From NCBI GenBank assembly GCA_031362155.1, contig JANLRZ010000180.1:1-64000 (forward strand): a DNA stretch of 64,000 nucleotides, written 5' to 3'. Numbering within the stretch: the first letter of the stretch is position 1; each line of letters starts with the position of its first letter. The stretch is from JAENVU01 sp031362155. Lineage in GTDB: Bacteria; Actinomycetota; Acidimicrobiia; IMCC26256; JAENVU01. Both the position numbers and the translations under genes were made by a program. Shown in pieces: positions 24,464-33,208 of this stretch. The notes beneath the pieces are model-generated. The model had not been told where the DNA came from. It made no database searches and saw only the letters and a program-made list of their open reading frames with translations.

Positions 24464-25648
24464 CTACTCCCCGCCGACCGGCGGTTTCGCCTCGTTCTCG
24501 GCCGGTGCGAACAGGATCCGGCCGATCTCGGCCAGCGCGGTGAAGTCGTGCACATCGTGGGGGAGGTACGGCACGAACGCGACCCCGGCGGATCGGGTCC
24601 GGACCCGCACGGTTTCGATGTGGGAGCGTTCCCGTTCGGCGATCTCGTTGAACTCGCCGAGGTTCTGATAGCGGGCCGCGAGGCGATCCCGGGCCTCACG
24701 CTGGCTGCGGTTGGTGAACGTCAACTCGCGCAGCGAGGCGGCGCGGGCCCGGAGACCGGCCGACATCTCGGTACCGAAGCGGGGATGCACCCGGTTGACC
24801 ACCAGCGCGTCGACCGCGAGGTTGTGGTTCCCGATCTGTTCTGCGAAGTACCGCGCTTCCTCGATGGCGTCTCGTCGGGGCGAGGTGACGAGGACGAACC
24901 GCGTCTCGTTCTGTTGGAGGATCTCGACGACGCGCTCGGCCCGGGTGCGAAACCCTTCCTCCATGCCTTCGAAGGATCGGAAGAACGCCACGATGTCGTC
25001 GACGACCTCGGCACCAACCACTCGCGACACCGTGCGGATGAACGCCTGCACGGCCGCACCCGCGATCTTGAGGTACGTGCGGGTCGGCACCATCAGCATG
25101 CGGAACACCGCATTGTTGAGGAGGCGCAGCAGCCGGGCCGGCGCGTCGAGGAAGTCGAGCGCGTGGCGGCTGGGGGGCGTGTCGACGACGATCAGATCGA
25201 ACCCGCCGTCCTCGTGGAGTTCATGGAGCTTCTCCATCGCCATGTACTCCTGCGTGCCCGACAGCGCCGAGGAGATGTTCTTGTAGAAGTTGTTAGCGAG
25301 GATGCGCTGGGCTTGTTCGGGCGAATCGGCGTACCGCGTGACGAGCCCGTCGAAGGTGCTCTTGGTGTCGAGCATCATCGCCGAGAGTTCCCCGCCGGCG
25401 ACGCGATCGTTGTCGGGATCCCAGCGGGCCGGGTCGATCAGGCGCGGTTCGTTGGCGAGTTCATCGAGGCCGAGCGCGTTCGCGAGCCGCTTCGCGGGAT
25501 CGATGGTGACCACGACGGCCCGTCGGCCGCGTCGGGCGCCTTCGATGGCCACGACCGCCGCGGTCGTGGTCTTGCCCACGCCGCCCGAACCGCAACACAC
25601 CGCGATGGCGCCATGGTCGACCACGTCGTTGAGCGTGTGCACATTCAT
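24464..25648 (-). CDS. ArsA/Get3-family ATPase, second of a pair
   Basis: A 394-residue deviant-Walker ATPase. The P-loop CGSGGVGKTTT (19-29) has the signature lysine of the ArsA/MinD group, followed by TIDPAKRLANALG and the switch region LIVVDTPPSRHALDFLDAP. The family includes arsenite pumps, Get3-type tail-anchored protein targeting factors and the actinobacterial Rv3679/Rv3680 type pair, and the paired layout here favours the last. No arsenic genes are present. Its ATG overlaps the stop of the preceding ArsA-like gene by 4 bases, so the two are translationally coupled and probably form a heteromer. A receiver-like gene follows 10 bases downstream. Confidence 0.86.
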   Translation of the reverse strand: MNVHTLNDVVDHGAIAVCCGSGGVGKTTTAAVVAIEGARRGRRAVVVTIDPAKRLANALGLDELANEPRLIDPARWDPDNDRVAGGELSAMMLDTKSTFDGLVTRYADSPEQAQRILANNFYKNISSALSGTQEYMAMEKLHELHEDGGFDLIVVDTPPSRHALDFLDAPARLLRLLNNAVFRMLMVPTRTYLKIAGAAVQAFIRTVSRVVGAEVVDDIVAFFRSFEGMEEGFRTRAERVVEILQQNETRFVLVTSPRRDAIEEARYFAEQIGNHNLAVDALVVNRVHPRFGTEMSAGLRARAASLRELTFTNRSQREARDRLAARYQNLGEFNEIAERERSHIETVRVRTRSAGVAFVPYLPHDVHDFTALAEIGRILFAPAENEAKPPVGGE

Positions 25649-26592
25649 AGGACACCCAGTCCGGCGACGAAGGCGTCGGCGAGGGTCTCGATCTCCGCGA
25701 GCCCAAGCTCGGAGGTGAAGACGAACGGCAGCCGGATCTGGGGGAGAGGGAGCCGCTCCGCGAGCCGATCGGCCTGGACGAGTTGGATGGCGGTGCGCTC
25801 GGAGCGGAACGCGGCCGCGGCGGCGAGGTCGGCGGCTTCCTGGTCGGAGACGAACACGTCGATGAGTTCCGCGTCGGCCTGGGCCGACTCGGCGGTGGCC
25901 GAGCCGGCCGGAAGGTCGAGGTCCGGATAACAACCGTTGACGATCATCGGGCCGAGCCGAACGCCGACGCGGTCCTCGATCGCGAACGCGGTGTCCACGG
26001 CCTCGTTCACCGGGGTCTCCTCCGGCAGCGTGACCAACACGACCTGGCAACGCTGGGGGTCCGACAGCATCTCCACTACATCGGCCGCCTGCTTGCGGAC
26101 CGGACCGACTGCGACCGCATCGAGCAGGCCGTGGGCGGAGGTGAGGAACGTGAGTGCATGACCGGCGGCCGGCGCGTCGACGATGAGCAGGTCGGCGTCG
26201 CCGCTCTGCTCCAAGCTCTTCACCTTGCCCAGGACGAGGATGTCCTTCATGCCGGGTACCGCGGTGGCGACGATGTCGAGGGCACCCGATTGCACCAGCC
26301 GCTTGGAGATCCGCTTGAGCCCGTTGCCCGCCAACCAGTCCCGGAGGGCGGCATCAGGGGTGAGGGTTCGTCCCCGTATGCCCGGCGCCAGGTCCTGTTC
26401 TTCGTATCCCAGCGCAGGCCGATTGAAGGCCGTCGACAGTCCCGATTTACCCTCGACCTCCACGATCAGCACGCGCAGGCCGGAACGGGCCGCGGCAACG
26501 GCCAGCGTGGCGGCCGCCGTGGTCTTGCCGACGCCACCCTTGCCCGCAACGATGACCACCCGGGAGGTGGAGCAAAAGTGAGCCAGCTCCAT
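25645..26592 (-). CDS. ArsA/Get3-family ATPase, first of a pair
   Basis: A 315-residue ATPase of the same family as its downstream neighbour. The P-loop is VAGKGGVGKTTAA (15-27), then LIVEVEGKSGLSTAF and the switch ADLLIVDAPAAGHALTFL. It is about 80 residues shorter than the partner. ATG 26592 is chosen because it immediately precedes the domain; the open frame to 27057 is antisense to the NfeD-like gene. The divergent NfeD-like start is only 18 bases away, leaving no room for a normal intergenic promoter, so the promoters must overlap coding sequence or the messages are leaderless. Confidence 0.86.
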   Translation of the reverse strand: MELAHFCSTSRVVIVAGKGGVGKTTAAATLAVAAARSGLRVLIVEVEGKSGLSTAFNRPALGYEEQDLAPGIRGRTLTPDAALRDWLAGNGLKRISKRLVQSGALDIVATAVPGMKDILVLGKVKSLEQSGDADLLIVDAPAAGHALTFLTSAHGLLDAVAVGPVRKQAADVVEMLSDPQRCQVVLVTLPEETPVNEAVDTAFAIEDRVGVRLGPMIVNGCYPDLDLPAGSATAESAQADAELIDVFVSDQEAADLAAAAAFRSERTAIQLVQADRLAERLPLPQIRLPFVFTSELGLAEIETLADAFVAGLGVL

Positions 26593-26610
26593 CGCCGTGA
26601 GCCTACGGGA

Positions 26611-27993
26611 GTGCACCCTCCGGATCTTCGACCGCCGCGGCGGGGTCGGCGGGTCCGAGCCGGCGCGCTGCTCGTCGTGATCGGGATCCTGGCCGGGATG
26701 CTCGGTGTGGGTTCGGCGAGCGCCGCGGCCAAGTCGCGTTCGACCTTCGACGTGATCCAGGTCGGTGGGCTGGTCGATCCGCCCAACGCAGCGTTGATCC
26801 GTGACGCGGTCCGGGGCGCGAATGCCGACCACGCGAAGTTGCTGCTGATCACGTTCAACTCCGGCGGCGCCGTCGACGTCGACCCGAAGCCGCTCCTCCG
26901 GGCCATCCGGAACTCCCGGGTCCCCGTGGTCGCCTGGATCGGACCGTCGGGGTCCAAGGCTCGCGGGTTGGCTGCCGAGCTCGCGCTCCAGGCCTCGGTC
27001 GTGGCCGTGTCGAACGGTTCCACGATCGGACCGCTCGAGCCCCAACTGCTCGACCACGACGGTTCACGGTCGTTGCGGCCGCGCGTGCCGGCCGACCGCA
27101 ACGACGACTTCATCGCGCAACGGAGCGCCACGGCCGACCAAGCGGTGCGCCGCCGCGTGACCGATCGGGTCTGCGCGTCGCCACCGGGATGCGCCACGAT
27201 CGGCGATCTGCTCGTGGCGCTGAACGGCCAGACGGTCGAGACCGCGCACGGCCCGGTCAAGCTCCAGACCGCCAAGGTGGTCGGTACTGGCGGCGGTCGT
27301 CGGCTCGAGCCGTTGGACCAGATTCGATTCCGCAAGCTGGATCTCATCGGCCAGGCGGTGCATACGCTCACCAGCCCGTCGATCGCGTACTTGCTCCTCG
27401 TCGTCGGCTTGGCGTTGATCATCTTCGAGTTCTTCACGATTTCGATCGGGCTCGCCGGCGGGACCGGTGCGGTCGCGCTGGTTGGCGCGTTCGTCGGGTT
27501 TTCCCACCTGCCGGTCAACTGGTGGGCGCTCGGTCTGATCCTGCTGGCGATGTTCGGCTACGCGATCGATGTCCAGGCCGGGCGGGCCTACTCGTGGACG
27601 GTCATCGGCACGATCCTGCTTCTCGTCGGCACCGTCTTCCTCTACGGGGGATCGTCGCGGCTCGATGTCTACTGGTGGGTCGTGGTGGTGATGATGGGCG
27701 CGGTCATCGCGTTCTTCACCTCGGCGATGCCGGTCGCGGTGCGGTCGCGGTTCTCGACGCCGACCATCGGGCGCGAGTCGTTGGTCGGTGAGGAAGGCGA
27801 AGCCGCAGTCGAGGTGAATCCCGACGGCGTAGTGATCATCCGGGGTGCCCGATGGCGGGCCCGCACCAATCGCGCGACCCCGATCGCAGCCGGCGATGCC
27901 ATCCGGGTCGTGGAAGTCGACGGTCTGGTCCTCGAGGTGGAGCCCGAACGTGGTGCCGCCCGGGACTACCGGGAGCCCAAGAACCCCGCATAA
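26611..27993 (+). CDS. NfeD-like membrane protein, protease domain probably inactive
   Basis: A 460-residue membrane protein of the NfeD1 layout: signal or anchor segment (about 20-42), a ClpP-class S49-like domain (about 50-230), a run of membrane helices (about 250-385) and a C-terminal OB-fold (about 390-450, VGEEGEAAVEVNPDGVVII). In the protease domain LLLITFNSGGAVDVD and the GSTIGPLEP block fit the family, but the nucleophile site reads SGSKARGLAAEL, with Gly where ASAG has the catalytic serine. It is therefore probably a non-proteolytic scaffold. GTG 26611 keeps the anchor segment; it is 18 bases from the divergent ArsA start. Confidence 0.78.
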   Translation: MHPPDLRPPRRGRRVRAGALLVVIGILAGMLGVGSASAAAKSRSTFDVIQVGGLVDPPNAALIRDAVRGANADHAKLLLITFNSGGAVDVDPKPLLRAIRNSRVPVVAWIGPSGSKARGLAAELALQASVVAVSNGSTIGPLEPQLLDHDGSRSLRPRVPADRNDDFIAQRSATADQAVRRRVTDRVCASPPGCATIGDLLVALNGQTVETAHGPVKLQTAKVVGTGGGRRLEPLDQIRFRKLDLIGQAVHTLTSPSIAYLLLVVGLALIIFEFFTISIGLAGGTGAVALVGAFVGFSHLPVNWWALGLILLAMFGYAIDVQAGRAYSWTVIGTILLLVGTVFLYGGSSRLDVYWWVVVVMMGAVIAFFTSAMPVAVRSRFSTPTIGRESLVGEEGEAAVEVNPDGVVIIRGARWRARTNRATPIAAGDAIRVVEVDGLVLEVEPERGAARDYREPKNPA

Positions 27994-28094
27994 CTCACTG
28001 GTATTACTCGCTCTTGTGGGCTGTCACACCCTGGGAGTAGGTTCGACCCCGGGTCGCGGCGGAAGGCCCTACGCCATCCTCCAGGAGGGCTTCG

Positions 28095-28358
28095 GTGAGT
28101 GTCGGAATAGCAAATGAGACCTGGCAGGTGCGCGCCGCCTGTCGCGGGCCCCGCTCGGGGGTGTTTTTCCCACCCACCAGTGGTGAGCGTCGGGAAGAGC
28201 GCGAGATGCGCGAGGCCCGCGCCAAAGTGATCTGTCGGGAGTGCCCCGTGCGCGTCGAGTGTCTCGATTACGCCCTCTCCATCAAAGAGCCGCACGGCAT
28301 CTGGGGCGGATTGAACGAGCAAGAGCGCTCCCAGCTGCTGGCGACACCCGCGGGATAG
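28095..28358 (+). CDS. whiB: WhiB-family iron-sulfur transcription factor
   Basis: An 87-residue WhiB-like regulator, a family restricted to Actinomycetota and their phages. Four cysteines that bind a [4Fe-4S] cluster are at 16, 47, 50 and 56 (C-x30-C-x2-C-x5-C), followed by the GIWGG turn (68-72) and a short basic-poor tail. The GTG start at 28095 has AGGAGGG five bases upstream. The stop lies one base before the end of the convergent selB gene. WhiB proteins work with the primary sigma factor and respond to redox or NO. The specific subclass is not clear; the nearby ArsA pair recalls the whiB4 neighbourhood of mycobacteria. Confidence 0.95.
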   Translation: MSVGIANETWQVRAACRGPRSGVFFPPTSGERREEREMREARAKVICRECPVRVECLDYALSIKEPHGIWGGLNEQERSQLLATPAG

Positions 28359-28359
28359 C

Positions 28360-30138
28360 TCAGCTCCTGCTCGCACCATCGGCCAGGCCTGATCGCGGGC
28401 CGGGTATTCGGTCGTCACCCCGACGGCGTGTGACTCCGGTGGCGTCGAGGTGGTTCATGATCGGGACCACGAACTTGCGGCTCGAGCCCAAGACGTCGCG
28501 GGCATCGGCAATCGTCATCGACCCTTGTTCGGCCAGCGCGTCGATCACCAGTGCGCGAGCCGCATCGATCGCCGCGGCACTGAACACGATGCCGTCCAAG
28601 TCGATGAGGGCGCCTTCGCGGACGAGTCGCCGAGTCAACGCGACGTCGGCTGGTGTCGGTGGCGCGAATGGTGTCGCGTCGAGGGTCGCGACCAGTGCCA
28701 TCCCGGACTCCGAGGTGGCGGCCGCGCCCGCGTGATCGCGATGGCGGACGACGCCCTGGTCCACCACGAGTTCCGGGTCGCCAGCGAGGAGCGCTTCGAG
28801 GCGGGCGACGCCGATCCCACTCGCGCGGGCGAGTTCGGTCAGCGCGAGACCTGCCGCTGCCGGCTGTTCACGGTGGTGGGACTGCACGATCTCCAACGTC
28901 GTAGCTCGCAGGTCCTCGATCAGGTCGGCGCGAACGAGCCACGGGCCCATCGGTTGGGCGCCAGCCTCGGTCAGCAGCGCCACGGCGGTCTCCGGCGACT
29001 GCCCGGTGAGCGCGTCGACCCCGACGCGGGGGACCCATCCCGGTGCCATGACCCGATCGACAAGTGGTCGGTGGAGCCGCTCCCCGGCCTCGGTGATCTT
29101 CCGGGGCGGCGCCACGTCGAGCACCTCCGCTCCCCCCACGGTGTGCTGGGATCCGGAGTCGCGCAGTACGAACCGGTCGCCCGGCGCGAGCGGGAGCTCG
29201 ACGTCGAACCGGATCCGCGCGAAACCATCACCGATTCGTCGGAACCACACTCGGTGTTCTCCGGAGCCGACCGCGCCGGTCAGCCGGCCCCGACTCCGCA
29301 GGTCGGTGCCGGGGGTGAGGGTCAGGGCAACGTCGACGGTGGTGACGAACCGCCACTGTTCGGGTCGGACCACGGCGTCGCCGCGGGTCAGGTCGTCACG
29401 GTCGACCCCCGCCAGGTTGAGCGCCACGCGCGCGCCGGGCTCGCCGGTATCGGAGTGGCGACCGTGACTCTCGATCCCGCGGATGCGGACGGTGTGGCGG
29501 CCGGCCTGGACGACGTCGTCCGTGTGGAGCACCCCGCCGGTGAGGGTGCCGGTCACGACCGTTCCCGCACCCTTGGCCGCGAAGACCCGATCGATCCACA
29601 GCCGCGGCCGTTCCACATCCCGTGCAGTCGGCGCGGCGGCCAGAGCGCGATCAAGCGCGGCCCGTACAGCGTCGAGCCCGTCGCCCGCGCGCGCGGCGCA
29701 GGTGACGATCTCCAGTTCGGCGAACGTCGTGCCTTCGATGTGTTCGGCCACTTCGAGCTGCGCGATTTCGAGCGTTTCGGCGTCGACGAGATCGGACTTC
29801 GTGACCACGATGATGCCGTGGCGCACGTCGAGAAGATTCAGGATCCGAAGGTGCTCCTCGCTTTGGGGCTTCCATCCTTCGTTCGCGGCCACCACGAGCA
29901 TCGCGACGTCGACCGCGCCCACCCCGGCCAGCATGTTCTTGATGAACTTGGTGTGCCCGGGCACGTCGACGAAGCCGACCTCGATCCCCGAGGGCAGCGT
30001 GGCGAACGCGAAGCCGAGATCGATCGTGAGCCCTCGGGACTTCTCCTCGGGAAACCGGTCGGGATCGGTGCCGGTGAGCATGTGGACCAAGGTCGATTTC
30101 CCGTGATCGACGTGGCCGGCCGTCGCAACAACCCGCAT
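28360..30138 (-). CDS. selB: Selenocysteine-specific elongation factor SelB
   Basis: A 592-residue GTPase that delivers Sec-tRNA to in-frame UGA codons marked by a SECIS element. GTP-binding motifs are GHVDHGKST (8-16), DVPGH (near 58-62) and TKSD (near 114). The EF-Tu-like domains are followed by a C-terminal set of winged helices (about 390-592) that bind the SECIS. Its ATG overlaps the selA stop by one base (TGATG), so SelA and SelB are co-translated. The host is therefore expected to make selenoproteins; none was recognised in this window, nor selC or selD. Confidence 0.95.
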   Translation of the reverse strand: MRVVATAGHVDHGKSTLVHMLTGTDPDRFPEEKSRGLTIDLGFAFATLPSGIEVGFVDVPGHTKFIKNMLAGVGAVDVAMLVVAANEGWKPQSEEHLRILNLLDVRHGIIVVTKSDLVDAETLEIAQLEVAEHIEGTTFAELEIVTCAARAGDGLDAVRAALDRALAAAPTARDVERPRLWIDRVFAAKGAGTVVTGTLTGGVLHTDDVVQAGRHTVRIRGIESHGRHSDTGEPGARVALNLAGVDRDDLTRGDAVVRPEQWRFVTTVDVALTLTPGTDLRSRGRLTGAVGSGEHRVWFRRIGDGFARIRFDVELPLAPGDRFVLRDSGSQHTVGGAEVLDVAPPRKITEAGERLHRPLVDRVMAPGWVPRVGVDALTGQSPETAVALLTEAGAQPMGPWLVRADLIEDLRATTLEIVQSHHREQPAAAGLALTELARASGIGVARLEALLAGDPELVVDQGVVRHRDHAGAAATSESGMALVATLDATPFAPPTPADVALTRRLVREGALIDLDGIVFSAAAIDAARALVIDALAEQGSMTIADARDVLGSSRKFVVPIMNHLDATGVTRRRGDDRIPGPRSGLADGASRS

Positions 30139-31457
30139 CAGAGAGAGTCGAGCGCGCGAGCGACGATGTCGTCGTCGGCCGGGTCGATACTGCGAACGTC
30201 GCACACGACGCGGTCGTCCTCGGTGCGGGCGAGGATTCCGGCGGCGCGCAGCGCGGCCATCGCGGCGCTCGCACTGCCGACGCGCACGGCCACGCCGATC
30301 GACGGGATCGTGAGACCAGGGAGTGAGCCGCCGCCCGCAACGGCTTCGGTGTCGATCACCGTTGCCTTCGGGGCACCGCTCGCGATTCGGTCGGCTCGGG
30401 CCCGCAGTGACCCGAGTGAGGCCGTGGCCATACGCCAGAGCGGGATCGACGTCGCGTCGCCGGAGAGGTAGACGAGCGCGACTTGTTGCAATGCCGCCAG
30501 CGTGAGTTTGTCGGCCCGCATGGCGCGGGCGAGTGGGTGGCGCGCGATCGTCGCGATGAGGTCGGCGCGGCCGACGATCACACCGGCCTGGGGCCCGCCG
30601 AGGAGTTTGTCGCCCGAGAACGTCACCACATCGGCGCCGTCGGTGATGGCCTGGCGGATGCCCGGTTCGTCGCGCAGCCACGACGGTCGTTCGGGCAGCC
30701 ACGGTGTGGTGTCGTCGAGCAGGCCCGAACCGGCGTCGACCATGACCGTGGCGCCGAGGGTGGCGAGCTCGGAGACGGGGGTCGCTTCGGTGAATCCGAC
30801 CATGCGGTAGTTCGAAGCGTGGACTTTCAAAAGGAGCGCGGTTGCGTCGGTGATCGCCTGTTCGTAGTCGGCGACTCGGGTGCGGTTGGTGGTGCCGACC
30901 TCGATGAGTGCACAGCCGGACTCGGCCATGATCTCGGGCACGCGGAACCCGCCGCCGATCTCCACCAATTCCCCGCGCGAGACGACGACCTGCCGGCCCC
31001 GCGCCAGCGCACCCAGCGCGAGCAGGACCGCCGCGGCGTTGTTGTTGACGACCATCCCGGCCTCCGCCCCGACCGCGCGAGCCAGGAGGTTGCCGGCGTG
31101 GTCGTGGCGCGAACCGCGGGTCCCGGTGGCCAGGTTCAGTTCGAGGTTGGACGCGCCCTGAGCGATCGTGAGCGCGGCGGTCAGCGCCTCGTTGCCGATC
31201 GGGGCGCGTCCGAGGTTGGTGTGCAACAGGACGCCGGTCGCGTTGATGACGGGTTGCAGCAGCCGAGTGCGTTGCGCGTCGACACGCGCGGTGGCGTCGG
31301 CGATCACGTCGGCCTCACCGGGGGTCGCTCCCCGTTCGATCGCGGCTCGCGCCGCGTCGACGGCGTCGCGGGCGGCCGCGGTGAGCAGCGCGGCCGGGAG
31401 TCCGGCGAGCGAGCTCACGACCCGTTCGACTGAAGGCAATGCCCGCCGGGGATCCAT
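30138..31457 (-). CDS. selA: L-seryl-tRNA(Sec) selenium transferase SelA
   Basis: PLP-dependent enzyme that converts Ser-tRNA(Sec) to Sec-tRNA(Sec) with selenophosphate. The 439-residue sequence has INATGVLLHTNLGRAPI (71-87), NNNAAAVLLAL (138-148) and the PLP lysine Lys284 in FSGDKLLGGPQAG. The N-terminus starts RRALPSVERVV, normal for the family. ATG 31457 is chosen; the frame runs on to 32351 but antisense to the NUDIX gene. It is 75 bases from the divergent NUDIX start, and that spacer holds no recognisable tRNA-Sec. Confidence 0.96.
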   Translation of the reverse strand: MDPRRALPSVERVVSSLAGLPAALLTAAARDAVDAARAAIERGATPGEADVIADATARVDAQRTRLLQPVINATGVLLHTNLGRAPIGNEALTAALTIAQGASNLELNLATGTRGSRHDHAGNLLARAVGAEAGMVVNNNAAAVLLALGALARGRQVVVSRGELVEIGGGFRVPEIMAESGCALIEVGTTNRTRVADYEQAITDATALLLKVHASNYRMVGFTEATPVSELATLGATVMVDAGSGLLDDTTPWLPERPSWLRDEPGIRQAITDGADVVTFSGDKLLGGPQAGVIVGRADLIATIARHPLARAMRADKLTLAALQQVALVYLSGDATSIPLWRMATASLGSLRARADRIASGAPKATVIDTEAVAGGGSLPGLTIPSIGVAVRVGSASAAMAALRAAGILARTEDDRVVCDVRSIDPADDDIVARALDSL

Positions 31458-31532
31458 CGGGCCCGAGCGTACGCGGCCCGCGCCGGGCGTTCGTGGGCGG
31501 TCGTAGGCTGGCCCCGTGATCGGACGGAGTGA

Positions 31533-32366
31533 GTGGCCTCGGTGGTGACCCCCCGGGACGCCGCCACGGTGATGTTGGTACGGGACGCGCCGGACCTGCA
31601 CGTGTTCCTGGCGCAGCGGAACGTCGACTCCGTCTGGATCGCGGGTGCGTCGGTGTTTCCCGGTGGCGCCATCGATCCTGACGACCGCCATCCCCGGTGG
31701 GAGGCCCGTTCCACGGGACGGGACGACCGGTCCGCCAGCGCGGCGCTCGGGGTCGAAGGCGGCGGCCTTGGGTTCTGGGTCGGCGCGATCCGCGAGACCT
31801 TTGAGGAAGCCGGCGTGCTCCTGGCCCAGCGGCGAGACGGTGATCCGGTCGATGCGAGCGCGCCGGAGTTCGTCGCGGCGCGCCGGGAACTCAATGCGGG
31901 TCGGTTGAACTTCGGCGCCTTGATCGCCGAACACGATCTGGTGCTGCGTACCGACGAACTGCACGTGTTCTCGCACTGGATCACGCCGCCGGGGAGTCCC
32001 CGCCGCTACGACACGTGGTTCTTCGTCGCGGCGGCGCCCGCCGGCGCCTACGAGCATGACGACGCCGAGCTGGTCGCGTCGGCGTGGCACCGCCCGACCG
32101 AGACACTGGCCGCTGCGGAACGCGGCGAGATCGAACTCATCTTCCCGACGCGCAAGAGCCTCGAAGCGATGGTGCCGTATGCCGCGGCGGAGGAGTTTCT
32201 CCGAGCCGCCCGGGCTGCGAATACTCCCGACCTGGTCGGCGGCCTGGCCGTGATCGCCGAGCCGAGTGGCGGTCGCCGAATCCCGATGCCGCACGACCTC
32301 GGGCCCGACCGCCCGCCGGAGACGGGGCCGGACACGAAGACGGGAGCCCAACCATGCCCGACATGA
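31533..32366 (+). CDS. NUDIX hydrolase, NUDT19/CoA-diphosphatase-like
   Basis: A 277-residue NUDIX hydrolase that cleaves a nucleoside diphosphate linked to another moiety. The NUDIX box core RETFEEAG is at 87-94, preceded by VFPGGAIDPDD (41-51); a long insertion between the FPGG part and the helix is typical of the NUDT19/NUDT7-like group, which hydrolyses CoA or acyl-CoA. GTG 31533 start. The last 13 bases overlap the start of the MBL-fold hydrolase gene, so the two are probably co-expressed; mammalian NUDT and LACTB2-type proteins are separate, so the pairing is of interest but not explained. Confidence 0.86.
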   Translation: MASVVTPRDAATVMLVRDAPDLHVFLAQRNVDSVWIAGASVFPGGAIDPDDRHPRWEARSTGRDDRSASAALGVEGGGLGFWVGAIRETFEEAGVLLAQRRDGDPVDASAPEFVAARRELNAGRLNFGALIAEHDLVLRTDELHVFSHWITPPGSPRRYDTWFFVAAAPAGAYEHDDAELVASAWHRPTETLAAAERGEIELIFPTRKSLEAMVPYAAAEEFLRAARAANTPDLVGGLAVIAEPSGGRRIPMPHDLGPDRPPETGPDTKTGAQPCPT

Positions 32367-33184
32367 CCCCGGACGTGCCCAGCGCGCTCTCGCCGTTGGT
32401 GCGACGCATCGTGGTGAACAACCCGAGCCACATGACCGGTCCGGGAACCAACACGTATCTCGTGGGTATCGACGAGGTTGCGGTCATCGATCCGGGCCCC
32501 GACGACCAAGGACACACCGACGCGATCGTCGGCGGGGCGATGAAGGAACGCATCCGCTGGATCGTGCTGACCCATACCCACCCCGACCACGCTCCGGGCG
32601 CCACTCGCCTGGCGAAGGCCACCGGCGCGGAGATCCTCGCGTTCTCGAAACGCGAGAAGTCGGTGAAGGTCGATCGGGCCGTGGGCGAGGGCGACACCAT
32701 CGACGGCACCGAGTTCCGGTTGGAGGTGCTCCACACGCCGGGCCACGCACCGAACCATCTGTGCTTTCGCCTCGAAGAGGAGCGGATGCTGTTCACCGGT
32801 GACACGATCCTCGGAGGGATGTACTCGGTGGTGTCACCGTCGACGGGTGGCGACATGGGTGAGTACATGGCGACGTTGGCGCGGCTGCGCCGACTGCGAC
32901 TCCGTTCGATCGCACCCGGTCATGGTGAGCTGATCGATCAGCCGCGAGCCCGCATCGACGAGTACCTCGCGCACCGACGCGACCGGGAGAAGCAAGTGCT
33001 CGGCCTGGTGCGCAAGGGTCCCACGACGGTCAAGGCCATCGTGGACAGGCTCTACGTCGACACGCCGGAGCCGCTCCAACCGGTCGCGGCCAAGCAGATC
33101 TACTCCCACCTCAAGAAGTTGCGCGCTGAGGGCAAGGTCACCGGTCGCGACCAACGTTCGCCGTGGAGGGTCGGGGCTGTCTGA
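32354..33184 (+). CDS. MBL-fold metallohydrolase, LACTB2-like
   Basis: A 276-residue metallo-beta-lactamase-fold hydrolase. The zinc motif HTHPDH is at 74-79, HTPGHAPNH near 131 and GDTILGG near 152, giving a two-metal site. The C-terminal stretch EKQVLGLVRKGPTTVKAIVD onward is the winged-helix extension seen in LACTB2, a family with ribonuclease members. ATG 32354 overlaps the NUDIX gene by 13 bases. Substrate may be an RNA or a thioester; sequence does not decide. Convergent with the lipoprotein gene ending at 33209. Confidence 0.88.
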   Translation: MPDMTPDVPSALSPLVRRIVVNNPSHMTGPGTNTYLVGIDEVAVIDPGPDDQGHTDAIVGGAMKERIRWIVLTHTHPDHAPGATRLAKATGAEILAFSKREKSVKVDRAVGEGDTIDGTEFRLEVLHTPGHAPNHLCFRLEEERMLFTGDTILGGMYSVVSPSTGGDMGEYMATLARLRRLRLRSIAPGHGELIDQPRARIDEYLAHRRDREKQVLGLVRKGPTTVKAIVDRLYVDTPEPLQPVAAKQIYSHLKKLRAEGKVTGRDQRSPWRVGAV

Positions 33185-33208
33185 GGCCACGTGACCCCGG
33201 AGCCAGGG

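Noticed and set aside
24464..26592. Arsenic resistance pump
   Set aside because: No arsB, arsC, arsR or arsD is near, and the paired ATPase layout fits the actinobacterial Get3-like type better.
31458..31532. Search for tRNA-Sec next to selA
   Set aside because: The spacer is too short, has no TTCAAA-type anticodon loop and no long extra arm.
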